A stretch of DNA of 54,417 nucleotides. Source: Methylomonas methanica. Lineage in GTDB: Bacteria > Pseudomonadota > Gammaproteobacteria > Methylococcales > Methylomonadaceae. The notes below the pieces were generated by a model. That model made no database searches. It was not told where the DNA came from and was given only the letters and a program-made list of their open reading frames with translations. The stretch's first letter is position 1; the number at the start of each line of letters is the position of its first letter. The stretch spans positions 1 to 54,417 of the forward strand of contig NZ_LUUG01000115.1 of NCBI RefSeq assembly GCF_001644035.1, given 5' to 3'. Shown in pieces: positions 25,261 through 34,395 of this stretch. The position numbers were made by a program, and so were the translations under genes.

Positions 25261-26574
25261 TTAGATTCGATGCGGCATAGTAAGTGGCCCCCATACTCCA
25301 AGTTTGCCAGAGGCTTTTTGGGGAGCAACATCCCTGCGCACCACGGGAGGGCCTACATGACCTTTCACTTTAAGGTCAGACGAGCCAGCGTTCTGACCAT
25401 CCACATTGAAGACGATCCCACCGTTGACGCAATACAGCCCCGTACCAATAGTCATCCCAAATGACGGGATGAGTAAGATTTGAATTGTGTCAGCATATGG
25501 TGCAAGCCGACCGCCCGAATTCGGCGTCGCGCTCGTATGCGAGTGGTCGAGACAAATTTCCATGCCAAAGGTGATCCCATCGATCGTAAAGATACCCCCT
25601 CCCATACGCTCGTCCTTAAACTTCGAGACAAAACGGCTCTGGCTACTCCCGGCGGGAGGCACATACCAATTCGTCTGATCGGTCTTGCTCTTGCCCTGAC
25701 CAACGGTGACCGTCACCTGATCAGCCTTGTAGTCGATTCCCGATACGTACTCCTTAACGACCATATGGGTATCTTGCCCCTTTTGAATCAGGGCAACATT
25801 TTGAACCTCATTACCATAGCTGCCCTCGGCCGTTGCGTGGGCCGGATTGTTCATGCATTGGGGAATCGTTTTCGCAGGATTTTTCGGGTCTTTGACGAAC
25901 TTGATCTTGAGATTATTGGGAGGAAGACAGACTGTACAAAATGTCTGGGTATCTTCGCTTGCCGCGACCGCAGTGCCGAATACGAACAACCAATGTTCGT
26001 AAATGCCGTTCTCCGTGCCGAGCTTTTTCATCGTGGGAATAATGTCGGCGACCAAATCATAGGAATATGCGCCTTTAGCCCCGCGAAAATAGAACTCCGG
26101 AGCCATGAAGATTTTGAGGGTACTATCGTTGTCGCCGTTGAGAACCAGATTGTTGCGGGCGCTTTCGATAGCGTGCATCATCTCGTGGCATTTCCCTTGT
26201 TGGTCACCGGAGTCCTTATCGACGAACCTGAAATAATCCCCAGTCATTGTGCTACAAGGCCTTTCCCATCCGATTAAGGTTACTTGGCTGTATTTATGCG
26301 CCAGAGCACCAAGCTCGCGAAGCTTCTTGGCGATGATTTCCTTGAGTGCTTTTACCGCGACGTGACCGGAGACCGTCGAATATTGGATCTTCTCCCAGCT
26401 GACTATCAATTGGGACAACGAGTTGAGTACATTTCGTTTCGCCATGTTAGAGAAGGCTTTCTGATAATTATCGATATCCGCGTCAATTTTGGCGATCACG
26501 CCCCCAGCCGTCTTGCGAAAAATCTGAGTGTCATTTTTCCATTGGACAAGTTTTGGAAGATCTTGGTCATACAT
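25261..26574 (-). CDS. Nitrilase-superfamily protein in T6SS effector region
   Basis: 437 residues from ATG 26572-26574, which follows a GAGGTG ribosome site; the longer open frame to 26640 is not needed. Residues 1-100 are a helical region without recognised family. From about 105 the protein shows C-N hydrolase features: E160 in FMAPEFYFRG, VFGTAVA at about 198-204, K274 in MVVKEYVSG, and C341 in FGMEICLDHSH. These match the Glu-Lys-Cys triad in order and context. Insertions between E and K contain two Cys pairs (CTVC, and C240). There is no signal peptide. It lies between clpV and the spike genes and is flanked by related repeats, so it may be a secreted amidase/nitrilase-type effector; this is inference. 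A metabolic hydrolase that happens to sit here is the alternative. Confidence 0.7.
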   Translation of the reverse strand: MYDQDLPKLVQWKNDTQIFRKTAGGVIAKIDADIDNYQKAFSNMAKRNVLNSLSQLIVSWEKIQYSTVSGHVAVKALKEIIAKKLRELGALAHKYSQVTLIGWERPCSTMTGDYFRFVDKDSGDQQGKCHEMMHAIESARNNLVLNGDNDSTLKIFMAPEFYFRGAKGAYSYDLVADIIPTMKKLGTENGIYEHWLFVFGTAVAASEDTQTFCTVCLPPNNLKIKFVKDPKNPAKTIPQCMNNPAHATAEGSYGNEVQNVALIQKGQDTHMVVKEYVSGIDYKADQVTVTVGQGKSKTDQTNWYVPPAGSSQSRFVSKFKDERMGGGIFTIDGITFGMEICLDHSHTSATPNSGGRLAPYADTIQILLIPSFGMTIGTGLYCVNGGIVFNVDGQNAGSSDLKVKGHVGPPVVRRDVAPQKASGKLGVWGPLTMPHRI

Positions 26575-26672
26575 AGCGCACCTCGATGCAAAAGATTTAT
26601 AGGGAACCGGTAAAGAGATTTCGCGACAGCAAACTGCCATCCGAAATATTAATAAACGTACCCATCCGCTCA

Positions 26673-26729
26673 GTTTATGTTGGGACGCCTAACGGCGAAC
26701 CCGCCTCACATTAATCCACCAATCGGCCA
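26673..26729 (-). repeat. Short dispersed repeat, copy B
   Basis: Second copy of the element at 25197-25253, in the same orientation. It follows the clpV stop and precedes the nitrilase-like gene, so the two copies bracket that gene. Conserved blocks are GCCTAACGGCGAA and TAATCCACCA. Confidence 0.6.
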
Positions 26730-29420
26730 TCAAAACTCATAAAAAAACTCCCCGTCGACAACCTGCACATGTACCCGCTCAATCGCGCAGCCCTCCATCA
26801 TCCTTGTCAAAAACTCCTCGCTGATCTTCGGCAAAACCGTATTGGTCAAGATCGCATCTATCATCCGGCCGCCGCTTTCCAGTTCTGTACAACGGCTGGC
26901 AATCAGTTTGATGACTTCGTCGTCGTAACTGAATGGCACTTTGTGCGATTCTTCGACGCGTCTTTTGATCCGGCCCAATTGCAGACGGGCAATCGCCCCT
27001 ATCATTTCGTCGTTGAGCGGGTAGTACGGAATCACCACCAAGCGGCCCAGCAACGCAGGCGGGAACACTTTTAACAAGGGCTCCCGAAGAGCCTTGGCAA
27101 TGCCTTCGGGCTCCGGCATTAAATCCGGGTCTTTGCACAAGCTGGCGATCAGGTCGGTACCGGCGTTGGTGGTCAGCAAAATCAAAGTATTTTTGAAATC
27201 GATCACTCGGCCTTCGCCGTCTTCCATCCAGCCTTTGTCGAACACCTGGAAGAAAATTTCATGGACGTCGGGATGGGCTTTTTCCACTTCGTCCAGCAAC
27301 ACCACGCTGTAGGGCCGGCGTCTTACCGCTTCGGTCAACACACCGCCCTCGCCATAACCAACGTAGCCCGGAGGCGCACCTTTCAAGGTGGAAACGGTAT
27401 GCGCTTCCTGGTATTCGCTCATGTTGATGGTGATGACGTTTTGTTCGCCGCCGTATAAGGTTTCGGCCAGCGCCAGCGCAGTTTCGGTCTTACCCACACC
27501 GGAAGTACCGGCCAGCATGAATACGCCGATAGGTTTGTTCGGGTTGTCCAACCCGGCGCGCGAGGTCTGGATGCGCTTGGCAATCATCTCCAACGCGTGG
27601 CGTTGGCCGATGATGCGCTGTTCCAAAAGGTCCGGCAGTTTCAACACAGTCTCAATTTCGTTTTTGACCATCCGGCCAACCGGGATACCGGTCCAGTCTT
27701 GAACAACGGCTCCCACGGCCTGTTGATCGACGGTAGGCAGGATTAACGGCGACTCGCCTTGTTGCTCATGTAATTGGGCCTGCAAGGCTTTCAATTCGGT
27801 TAACCAGGCGTCGCGATCATTGGCCTCGCTACCAGCATCGCCTTCCACCGGCTCTGCTGCATCAACTGCATGTCCTGCCGATCTGAGCTTGCCGCGCAAT
27901 TCCAAAATTTTGCCAACCAATTCTTTCTCGGCATTCCAACGTTCTTCCAAACCGGCTAGACGTTCCTGTTCGGCTGCCAATTTTTCGTTCGCCAATTGCT
28001 CCCGCGCAGTTACTTCAACGCCCACTGCTTTTTCCCGACCGATGATCGCCAACTCGGTTTCCAAGGCTTCGATACGCTTGCGACAGTCATCCACTTCGGC
28101 AGGCACCGCATGCTGACTGATACCGACCCGGGCACAGGCTGTGTCCAGTAAACTGACCGCCTTATCCGGTAATTGCCGGGCCGGGATATAGCGGTGAGAT
28201 AGTTTGACGGCTGCTTCCAACGCTTCATCCAGAATCAACACCTGATGATGTTTCTCCTGCACCGAAACCACGCCGCGCATCATGCCAATTGCTTTGGCTT
28301 CGCTAGGCTCCAGCACTTGCACGACTTGAAAACGCCGAGTCAACGCCGGGTCTTTTTCGATATGTTTTTTATATTCCGCCCAGGTGGTGGCTGCCACGGT
28401 ACGCAATTGACCGCGCGCCAGCGCCGGTTTTAATAGATTGGCAGCATCGCCGGTACCGGCTGCTCCGCCCGCACCCACCAAGGTATGGGCCTCATCGATA
28501 AACAAAATGATGGGTTTGGGCGAGGCTTGCACTTCTTCAATGACTTGCCGCAAGCGGTTTTCGAATTCGCCCTTCATACTGGCGCCGGCCTGCAACAAAC
28601 CAACATCCAAGGTTCGCAAGGTGACGTCGCGCAATGACGGCGGCACATCGCCGGCGACGATTTTCAATGCAAAGCCCTCGACTACCGCAGTCTTGCCGAC
28701 GCCGGCCTCGCCGGTCAGAATCGGATTGTTCTGGCGGCGGCGCATCAGAATATCGATGACTTGCCGAATTTCCTCCTCGCGGCCAACAATAGGATCGATT
28801 TTGCCGTTACGCGCCTGTTCGGTCAGGTCAACGGTAAATTGTTTCAGCGCCTCCTGCTTGCCCATCGCCGCCGGCGCAATCGCGCCGCTGGCTTCGCCCG
28901 GCGTGGCGCCGACTAACGAGCCATCATTGGCGACCAAACCATCTTCCGGCGAACCGGCGACGATCTTGGGTAACTCGTCGGAAACGGTATCCGGTTTGAG
29001 TTTATCGAACTCTTTGGAGATGCCCAGCAACTCGTTGCGCAAGGATTTGGTTTTTAACATGCCGACCAGTAAATGGCCGCTGCGTACTTGGGCCTCCCCG
29101 AACATCAGCGTACCGAATACCCAACCGCGTTCTACGCTATCCTCTATATGCGGCGAGAAATCGGAAATAGCGGTGGAACCGCGCGGCAAGCGGTCCAGGG
29201 CTGTAGTCACGTCCTTGGCAATCACCGAAGCGTCCAAACCGTAATGCTTGACCAAGCGGTGCAAGTCGGAGTCTTGCAGTTGCAGCAGTTGACTCAACCA
29301 ATGCACCAGCTCGACATAGGGATTGCCTCGAAGTTTGCAAAACACCGTCGCTCCCTCGACAGCTTTGTAACAAACCCTGTTCAACTTCCCAAACAACTTG
29401 ACTCGGCTAATTTCCGCCAT
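26730..29420 (-). CDS. clpV: T6SS AAA+ ATPase ClpV (TssH)
   Basis: 896-residue disaggregase that unfolds contracted TssBC sheaths for reuse. It has an N-terminal domain with the ClpV-type ISRVKLFGKLN start, a first AAA+ module with Walker A GEAGVGKT at residues 237-244 and Walker B LFIDEAHTLVGAGG, a coiled-coil middle region (about 430-560), and a second AAA+ module with GTSGVGKT near residue 635 and VVLLDEVEKAH. A GAGGA site precedes ATG 29418-29420. It is the last structural gene of the tssA-to-clpV run and lies 33 bp after tssG. Confidence 0.96.
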   Translation of the reverse strand: MAEISRVKLFGKLNRVCYKAVEGATVFCKLRGNPYVELVHWLSQLLQLQDSDLHRLVKHYGLDASVIAKDVTTALDRLPRGSTAISDFSPHIEDSVERGWVFGTLMFGEAQVRSGHLLVGMLKTKSLRNELLGISKEFDKLKPDTVSDELPKIVAGSPEDGLVANDGSLVGATPGEASGAIAPAAMGKQEALKQFTVDLTEQARNGKIDPIVGREEEIRQVIDILMRRRQNNPILTGEAGVGKTAVVEGFALKIVAGDVPPSLRDVTLRTLDVGLLQAGASMKGEFENRLRQVIEEVQASPKPIILFIDEAHTLVGAGGAAGTGDAANLLKPALARGQLRTVAATTWAEYKKHIEKDPALTRRFQVVQVLEPSEAKAIGMMRGVVSVQEKHHQVLILDEALEAAVKLSHRYIPARQLPDKAVSLLDTACARVGISQHAVPAEVDDCRKRIEALETELAIIGREKAVGVEVTAREQLANEKLAAEQERLAGLEERWNAEKELVGKILELRGKLRSAGHAVDAAEPVEGDAGSEANDRDAWLTELKALQAQLHEQQGESPLILPTVDQQAVGAVVQDWTGIPVGRMVKNEIETVLKLPDLLEQRIIGQRHALEMIAKRIQTSRAGLDNPNKPIGVFMLAGTSGVGKTETALALAETLYGGEQNVITINMSEYQEAHTVSTLKGAPPGYVGYGEGGVLTEAVRRRPYSVVLLDEVEKAHPDVHEIFFQVFDKGWMEDGEGRVIDFKNTLILLTTNAGTDLIASLCKDPDLMPEPEGIAKALREPLLKVFPPALLGRLVVIPYYPLNDEMIGAIARLQLGRIKRRVEESHKVPFSYDDEVIKLIASRCTELESGGRMIDAILTNTVLPKISEEFLTRMMEGCAIERVHVQVVDGEFFYEF

Positions 29421-29453
29421 GGTGTTTATTCCTCGCTAAAGTTTAAGTGTGGT

Positions 29454-30509
29454 TCAGCAGGCGCCAGCAGCCTGTATGAACGGATTAAGCGTTAAATCAT
29501 CGGCATCGCCTTTGTCTCGGCGCGGCCCCAGCCAAGTACTCCAACCCAATTGGGCGTCGCCATTCATGCTACTTGCGCCGGTCGTTTCAGGTATACCTAA
29601 GCTCAGCTCTTCCGGTACTTCGGCTTTTTCCAGGATTAATTGCGCATCCCAGACCAGTTCATCACCGACATAATTGCGGACGATAGCCACCAGTTTAGGC
29701 AACAACGCTCCGCCCGGCAGCAATGCCAGATAGATGCCGAGACGTAATGGCCCGAGAACGACGCGAAATTTATGTTGGCAACCCCATACACTGGCACCGA
29801 TTACCACCGAGCTTCCCAGAGAACAGGTGTCGGGGCTCCAGCCCAAACGAGTTTGCTCGCGGGGCTGAATGTCCATCCACTCGCCAACAAATTCAGCAAC
29901 GCGGACTGGCACTTTGAAAATATCCGACACAATGGCTTGTAAGCCTTCGGGATGTTTGGTCTGCGCGGCAAAATGCCCGGCATAGAACAATTTACCCCGG
30001 TCGGTCAATGCGTCCCGATGCTGAAACGGCTTACCGGAAATACCGAGCATGGCGCCAACGTAAAAACCGAAGCGGTCGGTCTCCGGCCGGTCGTAGTGCA
30101 CTTCCGGACGGGCGTTGGCCCAGGCCCGGTAAAACAAACTGATCATCCGATGATGAAATACATCGGCGAAACGAGCGAAAGTCGGATCGTGGTGGTGACG
30201 CTGCCGTTCCCGGGCATATTCGGTCAAATGCAGCGGCAGCGGACCGTTGGGACCGAACAAGCCCATAAAATTTACTGCCAGTCTCGGTTTGCCCGTGCCA
30301 GCGTCGCCAGGAGAATAGTGATCGACTGCGGTAGCAGGAAATTCCAGCTCAGGTTCCTGAGAAAAACGCACTGCGTCATCAGCAGCTTTTACACTGGTGC
30401 CGAAGCGCGGCTTGTCGCTGTTCATGCATTCGATTAAGCGCACCGCCTCGAAAAAATCGAAGCGCGAGGCATCTTTCGTCAAGTCGCTGATCAGATCGTG
30501 TGCCGACAT
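29454..30509 (-). CDS. tssG: T6SS baseplate protein TssG
   Basis: 351-residue baseplate wedge component that forms the TssEFGK complex. Family features are the DASRFDFFEAVRLIECM start, VNFMGLFGPNGPLPLHLTEY (about residues 79-98) and RFADVFHHRMISLFYRAWANARP. The start overlaps the 3' end of tssF by 19 bp, so the two are translationally coupled. The protein ends 33 bp before clpV. Confidence 0.94.
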   Translation of the reverse strand: MSAHDLISDLTKDASRFDFFEAVRLIECMNSDKPRFGTSVKAADDAVRFSQEPELEFPATAVDHYSPGDAGTGKPRLAVNFMGLFGPNGPLPLHLTEYARERQRHHHDPTFARFADVFHHRMISLFYRAWANARPEVHYDRPETDRFGFYVGAMLGISGKPFQHRDALTDRGKLFYAGHFAAQTKHPEGLQAIVSDIFKVPVRVAEFVGEWMDIQPREQTRLGWSPDTCSLGSSVVIGASVWGCQHKFRVVLGPLRLGIYLALLPGGALLPKLVAIVRNYVGDELVWDAQLILEKAEVPEELSLGIPETTGASSMNGDAQLGWSTWLGPRRDKGDADDLTLNPFIQAAGAC

Positions 30510-32377
30510 CCCATCCTCACAGGCCAGCGCGCCACTTCGCCGCGATCAGTAGTACGTATGACGGTTTCTACGAAAGAATTGATTGATACGTAGCGCGCGA
30601 AAAAGCGCTCCAATACCGTCGCCAGCAGAAAATAACCGCCGCCTTCAAACGCCGACTCGTCCAACGTGACGGTAATTTCCAAACCGCGCCCGAACACCAT
30701 CGGTCCCTTGGCATCAATGCGTCTGACCACATTTTTCGAAGCCACGGAAATGACGCCCTCGATCTGTTTCTTGATGGCCGGTTCGCGTTGATCGGCATAC
30801 AGCCCCAACAACTCCCGCAATGCCGCCGCACCGGTCTTGACATCGGTATCCAGCAACGACAGATAGTTCAATGACAAATGATTGATTAAGCGCCAGACGG
30901 TATCCGCCTCATAAGCTGCAGGCAGCGGCCGAGTTGGGCCAGCGATGCAGCGTACGGATTTTACCGGCGCACTCACCTGCAAGGTAAAATCGGTTTCGCC
31001 CTGGCCTACCGGCATCACCAGCGGTAAATCGCGGTTGGTACATAGGGTATCCAAGCCCAATTGCGCCAATTTGCTGGAATACGGCGCCTGCGCCGCATCG
31101 ACCAATGAAATGAAAACCTCGCTACCGATATAACTGGAACGCACCCCTTTACGACGCTGATTCGACGACAACACACGATTCACGCGCCGTAGGCTGAAAA
31201 ACGCGGTCTCACCGGCATGCTGATAGGACGCCTTGGAACCGTAAAAGGGTAGAAAGGTTTGCTCGTTGCCTTGGTCGGCCCCGAATCCGACGGCTTCATT
31301 GACGCTATGGATTTCATAATCCATTGGCCGGCTACGATCCACCACGATGTGATATTCCGATTGGCGCTGGTCGATATGGATCCGATCAGCGCGCTTGGGA
31401 AACAAGTTGATGGCCGGCACACAGAACAAAGCCAAATTATTCTGATCCAGTACATTGATCAATTGCGGTTCGCTGCGATCAAACAGCACGAACAATTCAA
31501 TCTGTTCGCTGTCGCAGGTGGACGCTAGCTCTTCCAGTCCGCCGAGCTCGACAAACAGGTAGCGATCCGGGAAAGCGAAATATTCCTGCAATATTCGATA
31601 ACCGTCGAACGAGCGCGGTGTCTGTCTCAGTAATGCCTCATCCGGCTCGAATCCCAAACCGCGGATTGCACCACCGGGCAGCGCACGAATTTCGGTCGAG
31701 ACACCATTATTGAAGCTGCCGACGATGCCGGTTGTATTCGCCAGCAATTGCTCGTAAAGGCGATACGGGATATTACCGACTCCACGCAGGAATAGCGGCA
31801 GCCGGTCCAGGGCAATTTCGTTGAACTTTAAACCACCGACACTGTTCAGGACGATACGTAACGCCGCCTTGACTGGTCCGCGAAAATGCTTAGCCGTCAG
31901 GCCACGACTGGAAACGGCAGCCAGACTCGGTAGATATTCAATCTGACCAATCTGCAACGGCAACAGTTGCAAGGCTTGCGCAGTACGGTACTCGCAGGCG
32001 GTTTGTTCGCCTCTGGCAATCTGGCTACGCAGCACCGTATCTTTGGCTATCGTTACCCCGTCAGCGAGAGCCGCTTCGGCAAAATCCGGTTTTAACTCCA
32101 CCACGGTCATTGATGGTGTCGCAGACAGATAGTGCGGATAGATAATCTGCAATAATTGCTGGGTAAAGTTGGGAAATTCGGAATCGACTTTCAATTGAAC
32201 CCGAGCAGCCATAAAGGCAAAGCCTTCGAATAGGCGCTCTACATAGGGGTCGGAACATTCGAACGTATCCAATCCTAAGCGATTGGCTATTTTCGGAAAT
32301 TCGGCGGCAAACTCCGCGCCCACCTCACGGACGTATTGCAATTCGCGGTTATAGTATTTAAGCAGCCGGGGATCCAT
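30491..32377 (-). CDS. tssF: T6SS baseplate protein TssF
   Basis: 628 residues from ATG 32375-32377, giving the family start MDPRLLKYYNRELQYVREVG and then EFPKIANRLGLDTFECSDPYVERL. This start is 2 bp after the tssE stop; the upstream open frame to 32470 overlaps tssE and is not used. TssF is the large wedge protein of the baseplate and partners TssG and TssE. A further family block is GYRILQEYFAFPDRYLFVEL in the middle third. Confidence 0.95.
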   Translation of the reverse strand: MDPRLLKYYNRELQYVREVGAEFAAEFPKIANRLGLDTFECSDPYVERLFEGFAFMAARVQLKVDSEFPNFTQQLLQIIYPHYLSATPSMTVVELKPDFAEAALADGVTIAKDTVLRSQIARGEQTACEYRTAQALQLLPLQIGQIEYLPSLAAVSSRGLTAKHFRGPVKAALRIVLNSVGGLKFNEIALDRLPLFLRGVGNIPYRLYEQLLANTTGIVGSFNNGVSTEIRALPGGAIRGLGFEPDEALLRQTPRSFDGYRILQEYFAFPDRYLFVELGGLEELASTCDSEQIELFVLFDRSEPQLINVLDQNNLALFCVPAINLFPKRADRIHIDQRQSEYHIVVDRSRPMDYEIHSVNEAVGFGADQGNEQTFLPFYGSKASYQHAGETAFFSLRRVNRVLSSNQRRKGVRSSYIGSEVFISLVDAAQAPYSSKLAQLGLDTLCTNRDLPLVMPVGQGETDFTLQVSAPVKSVRCIAGPTRPLPAAYEADTVWRLINHLSLNYLSLLDTDVKTGAAALRELLGLYADQREPAIKKQIEGVISVASKNVVRRIDAKGPMVFGRGLEITVTLDESAFEGGGYFLLATVLERFFARYVSINSFVETVIRTTDRGEVARWPVRMGCRHTI

Positions 32378-32379
32378 CG

Positions 32380-32883
32380 TTAACCGTCCAATTCCTTCAC
32401 GCTGATTTCGCCAGTTTCCAGATCGAGGTCGCTGCGAATGTATAAATGTATGGGCAACGGCTGTGCCCACAAATCCCCCTCGATTCGAAAGGACAGCGCC
32501 TTGTGATTCATTTGATCATCGGCTTTCGCCAATTCCACCGACAGCGAATCCGCCAAGATTCTCGGCTCGAAATCGTTAATCGCTTGCCTGACTTTGCGTT
32601 CAATCTTTTTAACGTCAATCCCGGTCAGCGATACGCCGGACAAGACCGGCGTCCCGTAATTCAGTACCGACCGAGCTACAAACGGATAGTCGGCCAAATT
32701 AACCATGCTCTCAAACGCTGCGGTGTTAAGTAGCCAGCTTAAGTCGCGCAAGACGCTCTGCCGTAATTGGCGTAAGGACATAACGCGTTGTTCGCGGGTT
32801 TCCGCGCGTTTTTCCGGCGCTTCATCAGTCAACCGATCCAACAAGGATGGTTGGAGACGTTCCGCGTGCAGTAAATCGGCCAT
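32380..32883 (-). CDS. tssE: T6SS baseplate protein TssE (gp25-like)
   Basis: 167 residues with the gp25/lysozyme-like wedge fold of phage T4. Recognisable features are the N-terminal PSLLDRLTDE, a long basic middle helix (REQRVMSLRQLRQSVLRDLSWLLN in parts), and VARSVLNYGTPVLSGVSLTG. TssE links the sheath to the baseplate. It overlaps the stop of tagJ at the single base 32883 and ends 2 bp before tssF. Confidence 0.93.
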   Translation of the reverse strand: MADLLHAERLQPSLLDRLTDEAPEKRAETREQRVMSLRQLRQSVLRDLSWLLNTAAFESMVNLADYPFVARSVLNYGTPVLSGVSLTGIDVKKIERKVRQAINDFEPRILADSLSVELAKADDQMNHKALSFRIEGDLWAQPLPIHLYIRSDLDLETGEISVKELDG

Positions 32884-33689
32884 TATTCAAGCCCTGCCGC
32901 CGGGTTAAATTCGATAGTGCGGACATCCAGCAGGGCGTAATCGTCGACGTCGGTGGCCAGTAAGCGCTGTCCGGTGCCATGCATTACGCCATCGGCGACT
33001 TCGTTCCATTCGGTTAAACGGGACAGGCGGATGCGGGCGTCCGAAGCCGTTTCAGAGCCCGGATAACGGCAAGGTATCAAGCCGCTTGCTTCACCGCCAT
33101 TGATCCAGGTAAATTGCGCCGGTATCCATACCAAATCGCGTAAATCGGTGGGTTTTTCCAACTGAATCTTGCTGATCTGCATAAACGGCACCCAATAGTA
33201 TCGACCGTTGACAATGGCCTCCAAGACGGGTCCCAAACGGCTATCAGCATCCGCCATCCATTCAAACGGCGTGCCGTCGAGCGTTCCAGCAGTAGCCGGC
33301 GCCTGTTGCAAGGCCTGAGTTCGTAACTGCACGGCTTGCTGAAAATCACCGCTGCTTTCCCGCATAAGCGCTTCGAGAAGCAAGGCCAACCACGCAGGTG
33401 GTTCTCCAAAGATCAGCGGCGTTTTGCGCGCAGCGAAAACATCCTTACGTAGCGCTTCGCAGAGTAAAACTTGTTCGTAAGTACTAACCATCAGCAAGGT
33501 GGAGGCATCCAAATCACGCAGCACATTGAGTTGATTTAGCGCCTTGTCCCATAGGCCCTGCACGCAATACAACTGAAACAGCAGGATACGGGATTTAGGA
33601 TCGGCCGGGTTTTGCCTGATATGTTGCTGGGTCTGCTGCAATGCCGCGTCCAATTCGCCGTCGGCAATCAACCGTGAAACGTCCTGCAT
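32883..33689 (-). CDS. tagJ: T6SS accessory protein TagJ (ImpE/SciE family)
   Basis: 268 residues. The N-terminal half is TPR-like (LIADGELDAALQQTQQHIRQ, then FQLYCVQGLWDKALNQL) and the C-terminal half carries the ImpE pattern WMADADSRLGPVLEAIVNGRYYWVPF (in parts) and DLVWIPAQFTWING. TagJ binds the sheath protein TssB and, in some systems, tunes ClpV recruitment. It lies between hcp and tssE; a terminator separates it from hcp, so part of its expression must come from read-through or a promoter I did not find. Confidence 0.88.
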   Translation of the reverse strand: MQDVSRLIADGELDAALQQTQQHIRQNPADPKSRILLFQLYCVQGLWDKALNQLNVLRDLDASTLLMVSTYEQVLLCEALRKDVFAARKTPLIFGEPPAWLALLLEALMRESSGDFQQAVQLRTQALQQAPATAGTLDGTPFEWMADADSRLGPVLEAIVNGRYYWVPFMQISKIQLEKPTDLRDLVWIPAQFTWINGGEASGLIPCRYPGSETASDARIRLSRLTEWNEVADGVMHGTGQRLLATDVDDYALLDVRTIEFNPAAGLE

Positions 33690-33702
33690 GGGAATCTCCG
33701 AT

Positions 33703-33740
33703 AAATAAAAAACCCCCGGCTATCAGGAAATAGCCGGGGT
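33703..33740 (-). terminator. Rho-independent terminator after hcp
   Basis: On the minus strand ACCCCGGCTAT pairs with ATAGCCGGGGG around a 6-nt loop and is followed by TTTTTTATTTAT. It is a strong intrinsic terminator placed directly behind hcp, inside the T6SS gene run. Confidence 0.85.
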
Positions 33741-33746
33741 CACGCT

Positions 33747-34229
33747 TTAAGGAGCTGCGTTTAGCTTCAAGTCCCAAGCTTTTAGTTCTCCAGCCACCGG
33801 CGCCGTGCCTTCGCCAAAAGTGCTGTACTTGGTAGTGATCTTGTTGAAGTTGATGGAAATGCTCTCGCTGGGACGATCACCGCCACTAGAGGCGCTGTAA
33901 CCGCTAATAATGGCTTCACCCAATTCGATTTCGTAATAGACTTGAACCTTGGAATCTGAGCCCGCAGTTTGGATGAAATGTATTGTGGCGGTGCCCAAAC
34001 TTTTACCGCAGATGGCTTGTCTCCAAAGCTCTGTGGAGGCAATGTCCATGCTTTTGGTAATAGTCACTTCGGAAAACGAAGGATTGCTGGTGTCACGGTC
34101 TTTGCCGGTACCGCTGGTTGAGATGGCGCGGCCGACGCCCATTTGCAAAGAGTCGAGGGTAATCCAATCTTTGTGCCCTTCGACTGTGCTATCGCCTTTA
34201 ATTGCTGTTGCGAAATTTAATAAAATCAT
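33747..34229 (-). CDS. hcp: Hcp tube protein (TssD)
   Basis: 160 residues forming hexameric rings of the inner T6SS tube, also secreted as a carrier. Family features are MILLNFATAIKGDSTVEGHKDWITLDS at the start (in parts), the SEVTITKSMDIASTELWRQA block, and the C-terminal KITTKYSTFGEG. A strong AAGGAG ribosome site precedes ATG 34229, and a long 166-bp gap to tssC plus a terminator downstream suggest it is expressed at higher level than its neighbours. Confidence 0.96.
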   Translation of the reverse strand: MILLNFATAIKGDSTVEGHKDWITLDSLQMGVGRAISTSGTGKDRDTSNPSFSEVTITKSMDIASTELWRQAICGKSLGTATIHFIQTAGSDSKVQVYYEIELGEAIISGYSASSGGDRPSESISINFNKITTKYSTFGEGTAPVAGELKAWDLKLNAAP

Positions 34230-34395
34230 AATACTCTCCTTTCTAAGTTACTGATAAAAAACATAAACGGGTACTCACCCAAAGATTTACAGCGCCGGCA
34301 AGCCGGCATATAAAACAACCATCGCCAGTCCCGGGAAATTCGCATTACCGACCCGACAATTAGCATACTTCCTAGCCTTATTCAGCGAACAGGGC

